Assembly: GCA_017545365.1 (NCBI GenBank)
Contig: JAFWOP010000109.1
Location: 1 to 6,070, forward strand
Direction: 5' to 3'
Length of the DNA stretch: 6,070 bases
DNA from: Bacteroidales bacterium
GTDB lineage: Bacteria; Bacteroidota; Bacteroidia; Bacteroidales; P3
Shown here: positions 5,600 through 6,070 of the stretch, piece after piece
Numbering within the stretch: position 1 is the stretch's first letter
How the letters are laid out: every line of letters starts with the position of its first letter
Program-made: the position numbers and the translations under genes
The notes under the pieces: model-generated
Told to the model about the DNA's origin: nothing
Databases searched by the model: none
What the model saw: only the letters and a program-made list of their open reading frames with translations

Positions 5600-6070
5600 T
5601 TAGCGGACTATCAGTTTGCGAACCATGTTGACGTTCTCGCCGGTGATGCGCACGAAGTATGCGCCCTGGGCCAAACGTTCCACATCCATCGTCTTTGTGC
5701 AGTCGCTGCTGCATTCCAGCAGCTCGCTGGCAACGGTGCGGCCGTTCATGTCAACCACCGCTATCTTCACCTTGCCACTCACACCGCTCACGCTGATGGT
5801 GGTGGCGCTGCTCGTCGGGTTCGGGTAGATGGCGCAGCTGGCCTCGGCCACTCCGTCGATGCCGACGGCGATGGTGGTGAAGCTGGTGCTCATGAATGCG
5901 CTGTACTGGTCGTCACCGCAGACCGTGCGCACCTTCACGACATACGCGGTGCCGGGCGTCAGGCCGTTCAGCTGGTAGCTCTGCTCGTGCGTGCGCGCCT
6001 CGCTCAGCGTGGTGCCGCCGGCATCGGTCAGGACTACTTCCCATTCGTCGCCGGTGGCTCCGGCTGTCCA
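5600..6070 (-). CDS. 3' end of a T9SS-secreted Fn3 protein with C-terminal sorting domain (5'-partial)
   Basis: The frame is open from the right edge to the TAA at 5600-5602, giving the last 156 residues of a protein whose N-terminus is outside the window. Residues 1-66 are most of an Fn3 module: GDEWEVVL, then LNGLTPGTAYVVKVRTVCG, ending in STSFTT. Residues from about 79 to 156 are a T9SS type A sorting domain (Por secretion tail): IYPNPTSSATTISV, then VKIAVVDMNGRTV, LAQGAYFVRITG and the terminal VRKLIVR. In this family the domain directs transport across the outer membrane and is removed while the protein is attached to surface lipopolysaccharide or released. The GTG at 5936-5938 lies inside the Fn3 fold and is not the start. 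The rest of the protein cannot be inferred, but the Fn3 resembles those of the giant gene downstream. Confidence 0.93.
   Translation of the reverse strand, partial: WTAGATGDEWEVVLTDAGGTTLSEARTHEQSYQLNGLTPGTAYVVKVRTVCGDDQYSAFMSTSFTTIAVGIDGVAEASCAIYPNPTSSATTISVSGVSGKVKIAVVDMNGRTVASELLECSSDCTKTMDVERLAQGAYFVRITGENVNMVRKLIVR
5603..5836 (-). other. T9SS type A C-terminal sorting domain
   Basis: The domain is 78 residues long, the usual size. Its hallmarks are in order: YPNP near the start, the MNGR turn after a hydrophobic strand, the GAYFVRI strand, and a basic, hydrophobic end (RKLIVR). Two Cys (ECSSDC) sit between MNGR and GAYF, a less common addition that could form a disulfide. This is the only direct evidence for T9SS in the window. 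Confidence 0.92.

Noticed and set aside
5616..5828. Plus-strand open frame of 70 codons
   Set aside because: It overlaps the well-supported T9SS sorting domain on the minus strand and is a shadow of it.
1..6070. CRISPR array, insertion sequence, tRNA or defence system
   Set aside because: The repeats present are protein-domain repeats about 200-620 bases long and diverged. No short regularly spaced repeats, transposase motifs, terminal inverted repeats or tRNA-like sequence was seen.

Overview
The window looks like part of a genome from the Bacteroidota, most likely an animal- or gut-associated member of the Bacteroidales. Three things support this. The right-hand gene ends in a type IX secretion system (T9SS) type A C-terminal sorting domain. 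The large gene has a Bacteroidetes-type promoter element (TATCTTTG on the minus strand) and an AT-rich start region with no Shine-Dalgarno. Both genes encode the Cys-bearing fibronectin type III (Fn3) modules typical of large secreted proteins in this phylum. Genus cannot be read from the sequence.

Layout: everything codes on the minus strand, so transcription runs right to left. Positions 5600-6070 hold the 3' end of one gene, an Fn3 module followed by the T9SS sorting domain and a stop; its 5' part lies beyond the right edge. Positions 5286-5599 are the only intergenic stretch (314 bases). They hold a hairpin just after the stop, a strong terminator, a Bacteroidetes -7 promoter element and a leader of about 170 bases. 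Positions 1-5285 are a single uninterrupted reading frame of at least 1761 codons. It starts with a signal peptide and runs off the left edge without a stop, so its C-terminus is not seen.

The giant protein is built only from extracellular beta-sandwich modules. In order these are: signal peptide; a jelly-roll (choice-of-anchor-J/MAM-like) module; Fn3-CUB; Fn3-CUB; Fn3; jelly-roll; Fn3; jelly-roll; Fn3-CUB; Fn3; a module of about 195 residues that I cannot name with certainty; Fn3; and the start of an eighth Fn3. No catalytic domain is visible. The best reading is a large secreted or surface-anchored adhesin or scaffold exported by Sec and then, by inference, T9SS. The neighbour is the same class of protein, so the locus looks like a tandem array of T9SS cargo genes, each with its own transcription signals.

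The most notable points are the repeating Fn3-linker-CUB composite unit, a sharp rise in G+C that falls on a domain boundary near position 360 and matches the composition of the neighbouring gene's C-terminal modules, and the unassigned module at residues 1443-1637. I see no mobile element, CRISPR array, RNA gene, defence system or enzyme pathway. This is a modular surface-protein locus, not an evidently new kind of system.
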